64,000 bases of DNA from Streptomyces sp. A1136 (GTDB lineage: Bacteria > Actinomycetota > Actinomycetes > Streptomycetales > Streptomycetaceae), in contig NZ_SSBJ01000008.1 in assembly GCF_004795055.1 (NCBI RefSeq), forward strand, positions 124,001 through 188,000, read 5' to 3'. This document shows positions 1 through 8,377 of this stretch, in pieces. The notes under the pieces were generated by a model that worked only from the letters and a program-made list of their open reading frames with translations, had not been told where the DNA came from and ran no database searches. Made by a program: the position numbers and the translations under genes. The stretch's first letter is position 1. Each line of letters starts with the position of its first letter.

Positions 1-142
1 ACGGACGCGGGGAGCGCGAGGAACACGGGGAGCGCGGGACGCCGACTGCCGTCCCGGGAGTGGCCTGTCGGCCTCGGCCGGGTCGCTCCCGTACGCGCCC
101 GACAACCGGGGCGGGACGGCCTCCGCGCCGAGCACGCGGTCG

Positions 143-736
143 TCAGGGGCGCGGCGTCAGCCTGACCACGGCCGCCCGGCCGTCGGCGCGGAGCGCGCGG
201 GCGCCGGGACCGGTGACCGAGGCGGCGTCGTAAGGGCCGAGTCGGACCCGGTCGCCGAGCGCCACCGGCCCGTCCAGGGCCACGACCACGAGCGTCGCGC
301 TGGGCGGAACGGCGAGCGACAGATCGCCGCGGACGACGGCGACTTCGGCCTCGACGGCCTGCCCGCGGTACATCACGTTGAAGTTCACGACGGGACCCCC
401 GAGGAGCCGGCACTCGGTGGGCCGGCCGCCGGGGAAGTGCTGCGGGACGAAGCGTTCGTCCACGAGGCGCCGCACGCCGCCGACCGTCAGGACCATGCCC
501 GCGCCCTCGGCGAGGGTGAGGACCCGGTCCACGCCGGGAAAGACGGAGAACGGCCCGTCGGCGGTCACGTCGGCGAGGCTCACCCGCCAGAGGAAGTCCT
601 CCATCCCGGCGCCCTCGGGCCAGGCGGCGATCTCCCGGGTGACTCCCCCGCCGTTCTTCCAGGGAGCCGCCGGCCGGCCGGCCGCGCGCAGCACGCGCAC
701 CCCGCCGCTCCCGTCGTCGGTCGTGCCGTCCGTCAT
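143..736 (-). CDS. HutD/Ves family cupin-like protein
   Basis: Encodes about 197 residues that read as a HutD/Ves family protein: an early APWKNGGGVTREIA block, then WRVSLADV and GPFSVFPGVDRVL, the typical order of this beta-barrel family. The family is linked to histidine utilisation in some bacteria and to cold-adaptation in E. coli (Ves), but its biochemical role is not settled. The ATG at 736 was chosen because family similarity begins just after it; a longer frame continues to 1030 but overlaps the next gene and has no family resemblance. No hut genes are visible next to it, so a histidine role is not supported by context. It is 53 bases downstream of the GH18 gene on the same strand. 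Confidence 0.85.
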   Translation of the reverse strand: MTDGTTDDGSGGVRVLRAAGRPAAPWKNGGGVTREIAAWPEGAGMEDFLWRVSLADVTADGPFSVFPGVDRVLTLAEGAGMVLTVGGVRRLVDERFVPQHFPGGRPTECRLLGGPVVNFNVMYRGQAVEAEVAVVRGDLSLAVPPSATLVVVALDGPVALGDRVRLGPYDAASVTGPGARALRADGRAAVVRLTPRP

Positions 737-789
737 GTCGCCCTTCCGGGCCCGGGGGTGCGCACCCAGGGCCCGGCCGAGCCTACTCC

Positions 790-2544
790 TCAGCCCACCG
801 CGAGGTCGTCCGCGTAGACGGCGCCCTGCCCGTACCAGCCGTGCACGTAGACGGTGACCGTGCCGGAGGCGCCGGTGGTGAACGGCACGCCGAGCTTGGT
901 CCAGCCGGCCGAGTTGGTCCACGTACTGCCGGTGGCGCCGCCGCGCACGCCGAGGTAGGCGTACCCGCCCTGTACCCAGCCGCTGAGGGTGTAGGCGGTG
1001 TTGGGTGCGAGGGTGAGCGTCTGCGCGCATTCCCCGGTCTGCGCGGAGGTCGGGACGGCCTTGAGGGCGTACGAGCCCCCGTGCGCGGGGGCGTTGACGA
1101 TCGCGCCCCCGTTCTCACAGGTCCACGGTGCGAGCGAGCCGCTCTCCAGACCGCCGTTGACCAGTGCTCCGCTGCCGCCGCCGGGTCCGGGGACGGTCAG
1201 GGTGAATCCCGCGGAGCGGGCGAGCCGACCTCCGCCGGCGGTGACGGTGAGCGGATAGACGCCCGGCGCGACCGAGGTGCCGACGGCGAGGGTGAGCCGG
1301 GTGGAGCCGCCCGCCGTGACGGTGGTGGGGGCCAGGGTGGCCGTCACTCCGGCGGGGGCACCGGTGACGGTCAGGGCCAGGGGTTGCGCGGCGCCGGAGA
1401 CGACCGCCGTGGCGACGGTCGCGCCGGCGGTGCCGCCGGGGGCGACGGAGGCCGATCCCGGCGTGACCGCGACGGAGAAGTCGTCGACGACGGGGCCGCC
1501 GCCGCCCGTGAACGGCGCGAAGGTGTGGCTGAAATACCACGGATCCTGGGCGATGCCCGAACAGGTGTCGGAGCCGCCGGTTCCGGGGCAGCCGCCGTTG
1601 TCGCGCTGGAGGGCCCAGAAGGAAAGGGTGTTGATGCCCTTGGCGGTGGCCCAGTCGTAGACGGCGGTCGCGTCGGCGGTGGTGAAGGTCTCGGCGGGAC
1701 CGTAGTCGTCGATGCCGGGCATCTCGGTGACGCCGACCATCCCCCAGAGTTGGGCGGGGGTCTTGGTCGGGTACAGGGTCGCGAGCTGGTTGTAGAGGCC
1801 CTCCGCGGCGGTGCGGGTGTCGTCGGCCATGTGGTGCGTGGCGCCGTCGTAGTAGTCGAAGGTCATGAGGTTGACGACGTCGACGCGCGCGCCCGCGGTC
1901 TTGGCGCTCTTGAGCACGGCCAGTCCGCTGCTCGCGAGGCCGCCCGTGGTGGTGGGAAGGGTGTAGGAGACCTGGAGGGGGCGGCCGTTGGCGGCGGCCC
2001 AGTCCTGCACCTTCTTGATGGCCTGGTTGCGGCGGTCGATGCCCGCCTTGTCGGTCAGCGAGTTGTCCTCGATGTCCATGTCCAGGCGGGTGACGTCGTA
2101 CGTGGTGATGACCTTCTCGTACGCGGCGGCGACGGAGTCCACGTTGGCGCAGCTGTCGGCGATCTCGGTGCCGCCGTTGTCGGCCGCGTAGCCGCCGAAC
2201 GAGGGGATGACGTCCCCGCCGCGCGAGCGGATGGTGGTGAAGTCGGCGCCGAACACGGCGGCGGAGACGGGCTGGGCGGTGCTGCCGTTCCAGTACGGGG
2301 TGCAGGAGCCCTTGGCCTCGGTCTGGACGAAGGCCATGGTCAGGTACTTGGCACCGGACTTCTGGGCGAGATCGGCGGGGCTGTCGGAGGAGTACGCCTC
2401 GAAGTACGGGGCGAAGACGTGGGCGGGCAGCGGCGTCGCGGCGTGCGCGGCGCCGCTGCCCGCTGTGAGGACCAGGCCGGCCGTGGCGGCGACGGTGGCG
2501 AAGGCAGTGAGTAAGCGGACGGCGTGGGGACGTCGTCGGGTCAT
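790..2544 (-). CDS. secreted GH18 chitinase-like glycoside hydrolase with carbohydrate-binding module
   Basis: A 584-residue secreted protein. Residues 1-35 are a signal peptide (RRR n-region, hydrophobic core, AHA cleavage). Residues about 40-345 are a GH18 barrel with LDMDIED, giving the catalytic D155-x-D157-x-E159 motif of family 18 (chitinases and related endo-N-acetylglucosaminidases). A linker and an Ig-like domain follow (about 350-460), then a CenC-like carbohydrate-binding module (about 465-584, starting LVNGGLESG). It probably degrades chitin or GlcNAc polymers outside the cell. Leu11 is encoded by the rare TTA codon (2512-2514), so translation should depend on the bldA tRNA. A DasR-like operator lies 45 bases upstream. 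Exact substrate (chitin, chitosan or glycoprotein glycans) cannot be told from the sequence. Confidence 0.93.
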   Translation of the reverse strand: MTRRRPHAVRLLTAFATVAATAGLVLTAGSGAAHAATPLPAHVFAPYFEAYSSDSPADLAQKSGAKYLTMAFVQTEAKGSCTPYWNGSTAQPVSAAVFGADFTTIRSRGGDVIPSFGGYAADNGGTEIADSCANVDSVAAAYEKVITTYDVTRLDMDIEDNSLTDKAGIDRRNQAIKKVQDWAAANGRPLQVSYTLPTTTGGLASSGLAVLKSAKTAGARVDVVNLMTFDYYDGATHHMADDTRTAAEGLYNQLATLYPTKTPAQLWGMVGVTEMPGIDDYGPAETFTTADATAVYDWATAKGINTLSFWALQRDNGGCPGTGGSDTCSGIAQDPWYFSHTFAPFTGGGGPVVDDFSVAVTPGSASVAPGGTAGATVATAVVSGAAQPLALTVTGAPAGVTATLAPTTVTAGGSTRLTLAVGTSVAPGVYPLTVTAGGGRLARSAGFTLTVPGPGGGSGALVNGGLESGSLAPWTCENGGAIVNAPAHGGSYALKAVPTSAQTGECAQTLTLAPNTAYTLSGWVQGGYAYLGVRGGATGSTWTNSAGWTKLGVPFTTGASGTVTVYVHGWYGQGAVYADDLAVG

Positions 2545-2588
2545 CGAAGCTCCCGGTGGGGCGCGAGCGAACGGGCGGACGCCTCATG

Positions 2589-2604
2589 ATTGGTCTGGAC
2601 CAGC
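2589..2604 (-). promoter_or_regulatory. DasR-like operator (dre) upstream of the GH18 gene
   Basis: The 16-mer ATTGGTCTGGACCAGC matches the known DasR response element consensus (A-G/C-TGGTCTAGACCA-G/C-T) at 13 of 16 positions, with the core TGGTCT-GGACCA nearly palindromic. It sits 45-60 bases upstream of the chitinase-like ATG. DasR is the GlcNAc-responsive GntR repressor that controls chitin genes in Streptomyces, so this is the expected place. Control by DasR is inferred from site and gene type. Confidence 0.75.
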
Positions 2605-2695
2605 CGGAGGTCAAGAGGTCCGGAGCCATCCGCGCCGGCGTGCCCGCCCCGCCGATCCCGCCATGGGGGCCGGGGGTTCGGGGCGGGTTCCCCGA

Positions 2696-4081
2696 TCAGC
2701 GCAGGATGCCCGCCTGCCGTGCGGCACGCATCCAGGACGGGAACTCCGACAGGAGCCGGTCGTAGAGCTCGGGGTCGGAGATCCGGTCGATGTCGTCCAC
2801 TGCGAAGAAGCCGACGTTGTCGACACGGCGGCCGGGCATGGTGTCGAAGCGCTCCAGCACCCCGAAGCCGGCCCGGCCGAGCCCGACGAACTGCCAGAAC
2901 ACCGGCTCCTCCACGGCGGCGCGCAGTTCCCGTTCGATCTCGTCGTTGCGGTAGACGCCGCCGTCGGAGAAGAACAGCACGAGGGTGGGGGCGGGCACGG
3001 GGTGGTCGCGCACATAGGCGCGCACCTCGGCGATGACGCGCTGTTCCTCGTTCTGGAAACCGACGTCGCGCATGTCGACCTGACCGGGCAGGAGTGTCTT
3101 GTCCGGCTTGTTCCGCCCGAAGAGACTCATCCGGCCGACCCGGACGTGCAGCCGCAGCCATTCCGGGAGTTCGGCGATCGTGAGGTCGGGCAGCCGGGCG
3201 GGGTGGGTGGCGAACGTCCAGGCCTGCATCTCGCCGTCGTCGTCGAGTTGGGCGGCGACGGCGGCCATGCGCTCGACCACACCGGCCACCGTGCCGCGCG
3301 CGTACAGCGTGGACATCGAGCCGGAGGCATCGAGAACGAGGACGACCCGGGCGCTGACCCCGGTGGCGCCGCTCTTGGTGAGGCTGACGGCGACCTGTCG
3401 TTTGCGAAGGGACAGGCGCTCGCGCATCTCAGGGGGGAGCCGCTCCTCGCCCTTGACCAAGCGGACGGGAACCGCGGGCTCCGGCCCCGACGCGCGAAGC
3501 GGCCTGGGCGTGAGGGCGGGCACGGGGGCCGGCACGGGGGCCGGGGCCACCACCGGTGGCGGCGGCCCCTCGTCGACGGTGATGCCGAAGTCGGTGGCCA
3601 GCCCGGCCAGACCGCTCGCGTACCCCTGCCCGACCGCCCGGAACTTCCAGGCGCCGGCTCGACGGTAGAACTCGCCGCTCAGGTAGGCGGTCTCGGTGTC
3701 GGCGGCCATGTCGAAGCGGGCGAGTTCCGCCTCGGACACCGAGTCGAGCAGCCGCAGGTGCAGCCCGGGCACCTGACCGAAGCTGCCGCCGTCGGCGGAC
3801 GCGCACAGGACGACCCGCTCGATCTCGGGTTCCAGGGCGGCCAGATCGACGTCGACCGCGTCCGCGCCGGGCCGTTTTCCGATGTGGCGCACGGCGCCCG
3901 AGGCGTGCCGCGGCTGGTTGTAGAAGACGAAGTCGCCGTCGGAGCGCACGCGCCCGCTCCGTGTCAGCAGCAGCGCGGAGGCGTCCACTTCCGGCACGCC
4001 CGGCCCGGCCGACCAGCCGAGCACCGCTCTGACGGAGGAGGCCCCGACGGGCAGATTGGCACCTTTGCTCAGTATCGTCAC
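2696..4081 (-). CDS. TerD-domain / VWA-domain fusion protein
   Basis: About 461 residues. The N-terminal part (1-175) is a TerD domain, starting [11 protein letters not shown] as in tellurium-resistance/calcium-binding TerD proteins. A proline-rich linker follows (about 190-225), then a von Willebrand A domain from about 255 with the metal-ion adhesion motif DASGSMS. The GTG at 4081 is used because it puts the conserved TerD start at residue 2; an in-frame TTG at 4147 lacks family similarity. TerD-VWA fusions belong to the Ter stress-response network, thought to act as membrane-associated metal-sensing scaffolds. No other ter genes are adjacent here, so it is an orphan. Intracellular; no signal peptide. 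Confidence 0.88.
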   Translation of the reverse strand: MTILSKGANLPVGASSVRAVLGWSAGPGVPEVDASALLLTRSGRVRSDGDFVFYNQPRHASGAVRHIGKRPGADAVDVDLAALEPEIERVVLCASADGGSFGQVPGLHLRLLDSVSEAELARFDMAADTETAYLSGEFYRRAGAWKFRAVGQGYASGLAGLATDFGITVDEGPPPPVVAPAPVPAPVPALTPRPLRASGPEPAVPVRLVKGEERLPPEMRERLSLRKRQVAVSLTKSGATGVSARVVLVLDASGSMSTLYARGTVAGVVERMAAVAAQLDDDGEMQAWTFATHPARLPDLTIAELPEWLRLHVRVGRMSLFGRNKPDKTLLPGQVDMRDVGFQNEEQRVIAEVRAYVRDHPVPAPTLVLFFSDGGVYRNDEIERELRAAVEEPVFWQFVGLGRAGFGVLERFDTMPGRRVDNVGFFAVDDIDRISDPELYDRLLSEFPSWMRAARQAGILR

Positions 4082-4150
4082 GGCGCACAGTCTGCCCGCC
4101 GCCCCGCCCGGGCGGAACGTGTCCGGGACACGAGGCTCCCCCGACAACGC

Positions 4151-4184
4151 GTCGAGGCCCGCACCTCACGGTGCGGGCCTCGAC
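4151..4184 (-). terminator. strong hairpin terminator downstream of the cold-shock gene
   Basis: A perfect 15-bp inverted repeat: GTCGAGGCCCGCACC (4151-4165), 4-base loop, GGTGCGGGCCTCGAC (4170-4184). It lies 24 bases after the cold-shock stop codon on the minus strand and upstream of the TerD-VWA gene, so it should insulate the two. Confidence 0.85.
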
Positions 4185-4207
4185 GACGGTCACACGCCCG
4201 GAAGGCG

Positions 4208-4411
4208 TCAGGCGGGAACGATGTTCTCGGCCTGGGGGCCCTTCTGGCCCTGCGTGACATCGAAGTTCACCTTCTGGCCTTCCTGAAGCTCACGGAAGCC
4301 CTGGGTGGCGATGTTCGAGTAGTGGGCGAACACGTCAGCGCCGCCACCGTCCTGCTCGATGAAGCCGAAGCCCTTTTCCGCGTTGAACCACTTCACGGTG
4401 CCAGATGCCAT
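4208..4411 (-). CDS. csp: cold-shock domain protein (CspA family)
   Basis: A complete 67-residue single-domain cold-shock protein, the usual length for the family. Both RNA-binding motifs are present: KGFGFI (RNP1) and DVFAHYS (RNP2-like), after [11 protein letters not shown]. It binds single-stranded RNA/DNA in the cytoplasm and acts as an RNA chaperone. The ATG at 4411 is preceded by a strong AAAGGAGAAACTC ribosome-binding site. It is a single-gene unit with a strong terminator behind it and an unusually long, comparatively AT-rich leader upstream, in keeping with post-transcriptional control seen in the family. Confidence 0.97.
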   Translation of the reverse strand: MASGTVKWFNAEKGFGFIEQDGGGADVFAHYSNIATQGFRELQEGQKVNFDVTQGQKGPQAENIVPA

Positions 4412-4770
4412 ATGAGTTTCTCCTTTGGGGCTGTTCCCGGACCCACACTGTGCGGGCACCGGAGTCGAAGTAATGATTGCCCCGTCCGAAAATCATCGGA
4501 AATAAAAAGTGCACCCGGCGGAAGGGAATCCGAGGGGAGCACTTGAAGTCTTTGGGAACCACAACTGCAACTGCGTTGACCGTAGCACAGTGCAGGAGCT
4601 CCGGCACGGAAGGTTTCCTCGTCGTTTTTTCCCAACGCCGCGAATCTCGACCGCCATTCGATGAATTTCTGCACCGGCGGCGACAGATATTCGAGGGCGG
4701 CGGATCACGACCGGCGTGGGCGGGGCCGCGGGGAGCGGCCGGCCTCCCCCGTGGCTCCGCCCCGCCCGGG
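4412..4770. other. long intergenic region / probable csp leader
   Basis: These 359 bases hold no gene I can support. They are clearly less GC-rich than the surroundings, with runs such as TTTTTT near 4625 and AATAAAAA near 4480. The minus strand must carry the promoter and 5' leader of the cold-shock gene. The sequence ends against the stop codon of the next minus-strand gene at 4771. I see no tRNA and no convincing riboswitch fold by eye. Confidence 0.55.
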
Positions 4771-5433
4771 TCAGCCGCGGAAGGCCTGCGGGCGCTCCGG
4801 GGAGGCCTCGGCGAGCGCCTTGGTGACGGCTTCGACGCCCGCGCGCAGCCCGTACACCGGCGTGTCGGGCTGCTGGCGCCACGACTCGTCGATGCCGCCG
4901 GCGTCGACGGTGTCGAAGCCGAGTTCGTCGATGAGGTCCCGCACGGTCTTCTTGGCCGTCTCGTCGTCCCCGGCGACCGGCAGGGCCATCCGGTCGGGAT
5001 CGCCGGCCGGACGGGGCCGTTCGAGGATGTCGGCCGCGTACGTGCCGTTGAAGGCCTTGACGACCGGGTGACCCAGGTGGCGTTCGGTCCAGCGGCTCTC
5101 GGTCAGGCCCTCGTCCTCGATGCCGGGGATGCGGCCGTCCCGCTCACGGGGGTAGTAGTTGCACGTGTCGAGGACCGCGAAGCCCTCCGCGGCGCCGTCG
5201 AAGAGCCCGGCGGGCAGGTCGGGCACGTTCTTGAGGGGGACGGTGACGACCACGACCTCCGCGCCGCGGGCCGCCTCGGCGACCGTGACGGGCGTGGCGC
5301 CGGTCTCCTCGGCCAGCGCCGCGAGGGTCTCGGGTCCGCGCGAGTTCGCCACGGCGACCTCGTGCCCGAGTGCGGTGAGCCGACGGGTGAGGTTGCCGCC
5401 GATGTTGCCGGCGCCGATGATGCCGATCTTCAT
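4771..5433 (-). CDS. NADPH-dependent F420 reductase-like (Rossmann) oxidoreductase
   Basis: A 220-residue protein beginning MKIGIIGAGNIGGNL, a GxGxxG Rossmann motif of the NADP-binding type, followed by VANSRGPETL and VVVTVPLKNVPDL. This pattern is that of the COG2085 group (F420H2:NADP oxidoreductase-like proteins). It probably reduces or oxidises a cofactor or small carbonyl substrate with NADPH; whether F420 is used cannot be read off. The ATG at 5433 follows a GGAGAG ribosome-binding site at normal spacing. Transcribed alone, divergent from the small secreted protein to its right. Confidence 0.88.
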   Translation of the reverse strand: MKIGIIGAGNIGGNLTRRLTALGHEVAVANSRGPETLAALAEETGATPVTVAEAARGAEVVVVTVPLKNVPDLPAGLFDGAAEGFAVLDTCNYYPRERDGRIPGIEDEGLTESRWTERHLGHPVVKAFNGTYAADILERPRPAGDPDRMALPVAGDDETAKKTVRDLIDELGFDTVDAGGIDESWRQQPDTPVYGLRAGVEAVTKALAEASPERPQAFRG

Positions 5434-5642
5434 GAGCTCTCCAGTGCAGTGCGCGGTTTCGGGTATCGCTTTTCTCCGAACCGCGCCGGGCTCCGGGGCA
5501 TTCCGGCTCACCCGACACCATCGGGTGGATTTTCGGCCATTTTCCGCGGAGCGAGAACCGACATGTCCCGAGTGGCGGTCTTCGGGTGCGGCGCCGGGGA
5601 TCGTACCGGCACGCATCAGGTCACGGGGAAAGGTACGAAAAC

Positions 5643-6134
5643 ATGTTCAAGCGTCCGACCAAGCGCACGACCATCGCCCTCGCCACCGCGGCGACCGCCG
5701 CCGCGGCCGCGCTGTCCCTCGCTTTCGCCACCGGAGCTTCCGCCACCACGCCGACCCCGAACACCGGGTCGGCGGCGGCCGCGCCGCCGTCCGTGTCGGG
5801 CAGCCCCGAGGGCGCGTTCACCCGGATCGCCGACTTCTACGGCTCCTACATCGACGCCGTCTACGACGGTGACGGCAAGACGGCCGACCAACTCCGCGCC
5901 TTCTACCTCGCCAAGCCCCTGCAACTGGAGCTGAAGCAGTGGGAGGCCGCGAACCACGCGAACGGCGTGCTGCGTGCGCAGAACGTCCCCCTCCAGTGGA
6001 AGGTCTCCTCCACCGGCAGCGGGACGGGCAAGACCAACGCCACCGTCACCCTCACCTGGGGCGCCGGCGACACCACGGAGATCCACGTCCAGGCCGACCT
6101 CAAGACGCGGAAGATCACCTCGATCAAGGACTGA
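5643..6134 (+). CDS. small secreted protein of unknown function
   Basis: A 163-residue protein. Residues 1-34 are a Sec signal peptide (MFKRPTKRTT, alanine-rich core, cleavage after ASA). A short Pro/Ser/Ala linker leads to a roughly 110-residue domain with IADFYGSYIDAVYDGDG and WGAGDTTEIHVQADLKTRKI; the shape suggests an alpha+beta (NTF2- or cystatin-like) fold but I do not recognise a family. The start at 5643 is supported by GGGGAAAGG upstream. Single-gene unit with a strong terminator just after the stop. Exported to the cell surface or medium; function unknown. Confidence 0.88.
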   Translation: MFKRPTKRTTIALATAATAAAAALSLAFATGASATTPTPNTGSAAAAPPSVSGSPEGAFTRIADFYGSYIDAVYDGDGKTADQLRAFYLAKPLQLELKQWEAANHANGVLRAQNVPLQWKVSSTGSGTGKTNATVTLTWGAGDTTEIHVQADLKTRKITSIKD

Positions 6135-6150
6135 TCCGCGGCCGGACGCG

Positions 6151-6181
6151 CGAGGGGGCCCGCCGACGGCGGGCCCCCTCG
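6151..6181. terminator. strong bidirectional hairpin terminator
   Basis: A perfect 14-bp inverted repeat (CGAGGGGGCCCGCC, 3-base loop, GGCGGGCCCCCTCG). It lies between the convergent secreted-protein gene (ends 6134) and the ferredoxin reductase gene (ends 6211), so it can stop transcription from both sides. Confidence 0.88.
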
Positions 6182-6210
6182 CTGTTGCGCCTCGCGCTCA
6201 CGCCTCGCGC

Positions 6211-7572
6211 TTACGCGCCGCTCGCGTCGAGCATGTCCTCGCGCTCCACCAGCTTCACGCGCTCGCGGCCCTGCGGCTCGCCCAGCGCCTTCTCCGCGGC
6301 GTCCAGCCTGTACCAGCCCTCCCAGGTGGTGAAGCGGACCCGGCGCTCCGCCAGGAACGCCTCCACCGCCTCCGGGTCCGGCGAGACCGGGGTGAGCAGG
6401 CGGCCTTCGGCGTGGTCGGCGAGGAGGTTCGCCACGGTCTCGTTCGCGTCGCCCTTGGTGTGGCCGATCAGGCCGATGGGGCCGCGCCGGATCCAGCCGG
6501 TGACGTAGGTCGAGGGCAGGTGCGCACCGGCCTCGATCACGCGGCCGCCCTCGTCGGGGACGGTGCCGGACTCGACGTCCCAGGGCAGCTTGGGCAGCTC
6601 GTCGGAGAGGTAGCCCACGGCCCGGTACACCGACTGGACGTCCCAGTCCGTGAACCGGCCGGTGCCCGTGACGTTGCCCGTGCCGTCGAGTTCGGTCCGC
6701 TCGGTGCGCAGTGCGACGACCTTGCCGTCCTCGCCGAGCACCTCGACGGGGGATTCGAAGAAGTGCAGGAACAGTTTGTGCGGGCGGTCGCCGATGTCGC
6801 GGATCGCCCAGTTCTCCAGGGTCTTGGCGACCATGTCGGCCTGCTTGTTGGCGCGGCGGGTGGCGATCGAGCCCGCGTCGTAGTCGATGTCCTCGGGGTT
6901 GACGATGACCTCGATGTTCGGCGAGTGGTCCAGTTCGCGCAGCTCCATCGGGCTGAACTTCGCCTGCGCCGGGCCGCGCCGGCCGAAGACGTGCACTTCG
7001 AGCGCGCGGTTGGCCTTGAGCCCCTCGTAGACGTTCGGCGGGATCTCGGTCGGCAGCAGTTCGTCGGCCGTCTTCGCGAGGATGCGGGCGACGTCGAGCG
7101 CGACGTTGCCGACGCCGAGGACCGCGACCTTCTCGGCCTCCAGCGGCCAGGTGCGCGGCACGTCGGGGTGCCCGTCGTACCAGGAGACGAAGTCGGCCGC
7201 GCCGTACGATCCCTCCAGCTCGACGCCCGGTATCCGCAGCTCTCGGTCGGCGGTGGCGCCGGTGGAGAAGATCACCGCGTCGTAGAAGGCGCGCAGCTCG
7301 TCGAGCGAGATGTCGTTCGGGTAGTCGACGTTGCCGAAGAGGCGGACCTGTGGCTTGTCGAGCACCTGGTGCAGGGCGGTGATGATGCCCTTGATCCGCG
7401 GGTGGTCGGGGGCGACGCCGTAGCGGATCAGGCCGAAGGGGGCCGGCATCCGTTCGAAGAGGTCGATGGAGACGCCCGGTTCGGCGGCCGCCTCGGACTT
7501 CAGCAGCGCGTCGGCCGCGTAGATACCGGCGGGGCCGGCGCCGACTATCGCTACCCGCAGGGGGCGAGGCAT
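6211..7572 (-). CDS. fprA: ferredoxin-NADP(+) reductase, FprA / adrenodoxin-reductase family
   Basis: A 453-residue flavoprotein, close to the usual length of mycobacterial FprA. The FAD-binding VAIVGAGPAGIYAADALL is at the N-terminus. FERMPAPFGLIRYGVAPDHP and VLGVGNVALDVARIL (NADP-binding) are hallmark motifs, and GWIRRGPIGLIGHTKGDANETV is the conserved C-terminal block. It passes electrons from NADPH to ferredoxins, which feed cytochromes P450 or Fe-S enzymes. The ATG at 7572 follows GAAGGGAACC. A 19-bp iron-box-like site lies 46 bases upstream, suggesting DmdR/IdeR control. Single-gene unit. Confidence 0.95.
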   Translation of the reverse strand: MPRPLRVAIVGAGPAGIYAADALLKSEAAAEPGVSIDLFERMPAPFGLIRYGVAPDHPRIKGIITALHQVLDKPQVRLFGNVDYPNDISLDELRAFYDAVIFSTGATADRELRIPGVELEGSYGAADFVSWYDGHPDVPRTWPLEAEKVAVLGVGNVALDVARILAKTADELLPTEIPPNVYEGLKANRALEVHVFGRRGPAQAKFSPMELRELDHSPNIEVIVNPEDIDYDAGSIATRRANKQADMVAKTLENWAIRDIGDRPHKLFLHFFESPVEVLGEDGKVVALRTERTELDGTGNVTGTGRFTDWDVQSVYRAVGYLSDELPKLPWDVESGTVPDEGGRVIEAGAHLPSTYVTGWIRRGPIGLIGHTKGDANETVANLLADHAEGRLLTPVSPDPEAVEAFLAERRVRFTTWEGWYRLDAAEKALGEPQGRERVKLVEREDMLDASGA

Positions 7573-7617
7573 GGTGTGGTTCCCTTCGACCGACAAACAG
7601 GCTGATCAAGGGAACCC

Positions 7618-7636
7618 TAAGCTAAGGCGACCCTAA
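7618..7636 (-). promoter_or_regulatory. iron box (DmdR1/IdeR-type operator) upstream of fprA
   Basis: On the minus strand the 19-mer TTAGGGTCGCCTTAGCTTA matches the DmdR/IdeR consensus TWAGGTWAGSCTWACCTWA at 16 of 19 positions. It lies 46 bases upstream of the fprA ATG, in promoter position. Iron-dependent repression is inferred. Confidence 0.72.
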
Positions 7637-7680
7637 CCCGGCACCCGGCCCCGGCTTATGACCTCATAAACAGCTCTTAT

Positions 7681-7709
7681 GGCATCCCAAAGCAGTGCTT
7701 TGGGATGCC
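7681..7709 (-). terminator. hairpin terminator after the GNAT gene
   Basis: A perfect 13-bp inverted repeat (GGCATCCCAAAGC, loop AGT, GCTTTGGGATGCC). It sits 38 bases past the stop of the minus-strand GNAT gene and upstream of the fprA promoter, so it should keep GNAT transcription out of fprA. Confidence 0.82.
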
Positions 7710-7746
7710 GGCGCCTCCCGCTCGGGGTCGGGTGGCCGCCCGGGGC

Positions 7747-8280
7747 TCAGGCCTCGTACTCCGTGAGGTCGATGGAGTGGACGTCGAGCAGGGCGCCCGT
7801 CTCCGGGGCCTCGACCCGTCGTTCCGACTCCATGCCCAGCTTGCGGATGACGTTCTCGGACTCCTCGTTGCCGGCCCGGTTGATCGCGATCACCCGGTCC
7901 AGGCCGCGGTCCTGGAGGGCGAACTCCAAGGTGGCCTGGGCGGCCTCCGAGGCGTACCCCTGGCCCCAGAACTGTCGGCCGAGACGCCAGGTGATCTCCA
8001 CCGCGGGCATCACCGCGGGCAGCCACTGCGGCACCGTCAGACCCACGACGCCGATCAGCTCACCGGAACCCAGCAGCTCGACGGCGAACAGGCCGAAGCC
8101 CTCCTCGTCCCACTCGTCCTCCCAGAGCTCGATGGCGTCGGCCGTCTCCTCCAGGTCGAGCGTGGAGCCGTCACCGATCCAGCGCATAACCTCGGGATCG
8201 GCGTTGATCTCCGACAGGGGGACGAGGTCGTCGTCGGTCCAGCGGCGGAGCAGGAGGCGGGGGGTACGGATCTCGGTCAT
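7747..8280 (-). CDS. GNAT-family N-acetyltransferase (RimJ/RimL-like)
   Basis: A 177-residue GNAT protein of the RimJ/RimL-like type: opens TEIRTPRLLLRRWTDDDL, has a RQFWGQGYASEAAQATL acetyl-CoA pyrophosphate-binding loop (Q/RxxGxG/A form) and ends with the usual NEESENVIRKLGM strand. It should transfer an acetyl group from acetyl-CoA to an amine, possibly a protein N-terminus or a small molecule. The ATG at 8280 has AGGATG upstream; a GTG two codons earlier is possible. Stands alone, with its own terminator. Confidence 0.92.
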   Translation of the reverse strand: MTEIRTPRLLLRRWTDDDLVPLSEINADPEVMRWIGDGSTLDLEETADAIELWEDEWDEEGFGLFAVELLGSGELIGVVGLTVPQWLPAVMPAVEITWRLGRQFWGQGYASEAAQATLEFALQDRGLDRVIAINRAGNEESENVIRKLGMESERRVEAPETGALLDVHSIDLTEYEA

Positions 8281-8377
8281 GCCCACATCCTGCCGAACGC
8301 GGCCCCACCCGGGTTAATCGGGCCCCGCTCGGGCCCCCTCGGGCCCGCCGCGGACCCGACACGCGCCCCACGCAGGC

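Noticed and set aside
4412..4770. A possible tRNA or riboswitch in the cold-shock leader
   Set aside because: I could not fold a cloverleaf and no known riboswitch core is visible by eye.
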